The position numbers were made by a program, and so were the translations under genes. The notes under the pieces are model-generated. The model had not been told where the DNA came from, did not search any database, and was given only the letters and a program-made list of their open reading frames with translations. 5,264 bases of DNA from Dehalococcoidia bacterium. Lineage in GTDB: Bacteria; Chloroflexota; Dehalococcoidia; Dehalococcoidales; W693. Shown here piece by piece: positions 4,404 through 5,264 of the stretch. The DNA lies in the NCBI GenBank assembly GCA_030627335.1, contig DAOUSH010000044.1:1-5264 (forward strand), in the 5' to 3' direction. The number at the start of each line of letters is the position of its first letter. Position 1 is the first letter of the stretch.

Positions 4404-5060
4404 GTGACCAATCTAAACCTAAAGGCAATCAAGAGGGACATCCTGGGCAAGAAGACGCGCTTCTTGCGGCGGCAGGGCATCACCCCGGCCCATATCTTCG
4501 GACACGACATTAAATCGCTGGCTCTGCAGTGTGACACCGCCGAGCTCCAGCGTATTATCGTCCAGGGGGGCACCACCCGTCTCGTCGACATCAACATCGA
4601 AGCCGAGAAGAAGCCCAGGAGCGTTTTCATACGAGAGATTCAAAAAGACAAGCTCAGCGGACAACTGCTCCACGTCGATTTTTACCAGATAAATAAAACG
4701 GAAAAGATGACGGCTGACATTCCCATTGTTCTGGTGGGTGAAGCCCCGGCCGTAAAGCTCAAGGAAAATATGATTGAGCAGCTGTTAACGCAACTGGGGG
4801 TTTCCTGCCTGCCGGATAAAATACCACCCCGGATAGATATCGACATAAGCACTCTGGAAGAGGCTGGGCAGGCAATCCATGTCAGCGACATCGTCCTCGA
4901 CCCGGAAATCTCCATTACCACCGACCCCGACCAGTTGGTGGTCAAGATCAGCCGGATAAAGATAGCCGTGGAGAAAGAGGAAGTAGCTGAAGCCGCTGAA
5001 GCGGTAACAATGGAAGCCGAAAAGCCCGCCGGAGAGAAGACGAAAGAGCAGGAAGCGTAA
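4404..5060 (+). CDS. rplY: 50S ribosomal protein L25, CTC/TL5 type
   Basis: L25/CTC binds 5S rRNA in the large ribosomal subunit, and the CTC form is linked to general stress in some bacteria. The 218-residue product has the expected two domains. The N-terminal L25 beta-barrel spans about 5-92. It contains R-x-x-x-G-K-K-x-R-x-L-R-R-x-G-I-T-P-A (11-29), the F-x-R-E-I-Q-K-D segment, and L-H-V-D-F-Y-Q near its end. The TL5 C-terminal domain spans about 100-185 and includes the V-G-E-A-P-A-V-K and V-x-D-I strands. An acidic, Glu/Ala/Lys-rich tail closes the protein (about 188-218), as is common in this type. The start is GTG at 4404, 5 bases after the strong Shine-Dalgarno AGGAG (4394-4398). The gene has its own promoter and leads into an ABC-ATPase gene 22 bases downstream. 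Confidence 0.93.
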   Translation: MTNLNLKAIKRDILGKKTRFLRRQGITPAHIFGHDIKSLALQCDTAELQRIIVQGGTTRLVDINIEAEKKPRSVFIREIQKDKLSGQLLHVDFYQINKTEKMTADIPIVLVGEAPAVKLKENMIEQLLTQLGVSCLPDKIPPRIDIDISTLEEAGQAIHVSDIVLDPEISITTDPDQLVVKISRIKIAVEKEEVAEAAEAVTMEAEKPAGEKTKEQEA

Positions 5061-5082
5061 TCCTGCCAACCCGATTTGAACT

Positions 5083-5264
5083 ATGGAAAGGGCACAAGCC
5101 ACCGCCGTAACCGAAGTCAATAATGTCGTCAAAACCTACGGCCGAAAGTCGGTAGTCAACGATGTCTCCTTCAGCGTATCGCCGGGGGAGATATTCGGTC
5201 TCATCGGACCCAACGGAGCCGGCAAGACGACCACCATCCGCTTGATGATGGACATCATCAAGCC
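5083..5264 (+). CDS. ABC transporter ATP-binding protein, 5' part only
   Basis: The first 60 codons of an ABC ATPase are visible. The start is ATG 5083. An A-loop tyrosine in V-V-K-T-Y-G (Y19) stacks on the adenine in family structures. V-V-N-D-V-S-F-S-V-x-P-G-E-I-F-G-L-I (23-41) leads into the Walker A motif G-P-N-G-A-G-K-T-T (42-50), followed by T-I-R-L-M-M. The IFGLIGPNGAGKTTTIR pattern is typical of the DRA/NatA/CcmA-like exporters with a separate membrane subunit. Q-loop, signature and Walker B lie beyond the window edge, so the substrate cannot be told. No Shine-Dalgarno is visible. With only 22 bases after the rplY stop, translation may be coupled, or transcription may simply read through. 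Other starts further in are possible but would cut into the first strand. Confidence 0.9.
   Translation, partial: MERAQATAVTEVNNVVKTYGRKSVVNDVSFSVSPGEIFGLIGPNGAGKTTTIRLMMDIIK

Noticed and set aside
4785..5132. 115-codon minus-strand frame opposite rplY and the ABC gene start
   Set aside because: It is hydrophobic by chance from complementing the acidic L25 tail, and it has no ribosome site or family features.
1..5264. CRISPR array or tandem repeats
   Set aside because: No regularly spaced repeats were seen on either strand, so the CARF-like resemblance of the 327-residue protein has no local CRISPR support.

Overview
The window looks like a bacterial chromosome segment, most likely from a Dehalococcoidia-type member of the Chloroflexota. 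This placement is an inference. It rests on the subfamily of the integrase remnant, a PlsY with a GGRGE-type motif, small DUF5679-like and DUF3096-like genes, and a long CTC-type L25. No rRNA, CRISPR array or complete mobile element is visible.

Left part (1 to about 990): an AT-richer accessory-looking stretch. It holds the 5' portion of a minus-strand gene for a small bacterial PH-domain protein that runs off the window, and a degraded tyrosine-recombinase gene. The recombinase has lost its N-terminal domain and its catalytic C-terminus. Its open frame runs into an intact tRNA-Leu(TAA) at 989-1073. The tRNA marks the passage into more GC-rich core-like sequence.

Middle (1095-3554): a plsY-type acyltransferase gene with an unusual active-site loop lies 21 bases after the tRNA. 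Three minus-strand genes follow. They encode a helix-turn-helix/coiled-coil regulator with an inverted repeat across its promoter, a 46-residue zinc-ribbon protein (2278-2418), and a 327-residue protein built from two diverged copies of a Rossmann-like unit. Each copy of that last protein carries a G-x-T-K or x-G-T-K motif resembling the ligand motif of CARF-type nucleotide sensors. It is the best candidate here for something undescribed.

Right part (3578 to the end): a compact intergenic region (3555-3665) drives the 327-residue gene leftward and a two-gene unit rightward. That unit is a 50-residue DUF3096-like membrane protein and a gamma-glutamylcyclotransferase-like protein. Then come rplY (CTC-type ribosomal protein L25) with its own promoter and Shine-Dalgarno site, and the start of an ABC-transporter ATPase gene 22 bases after it, cut by the window edge.

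The genes do not form one pathway. They read as housekeeping genes (tRNA, lipid synthesis, ribosome) interspersed with small regulatory or accessory genes. The annotations come from reading motifs in the translated sequence; no database search was possible.
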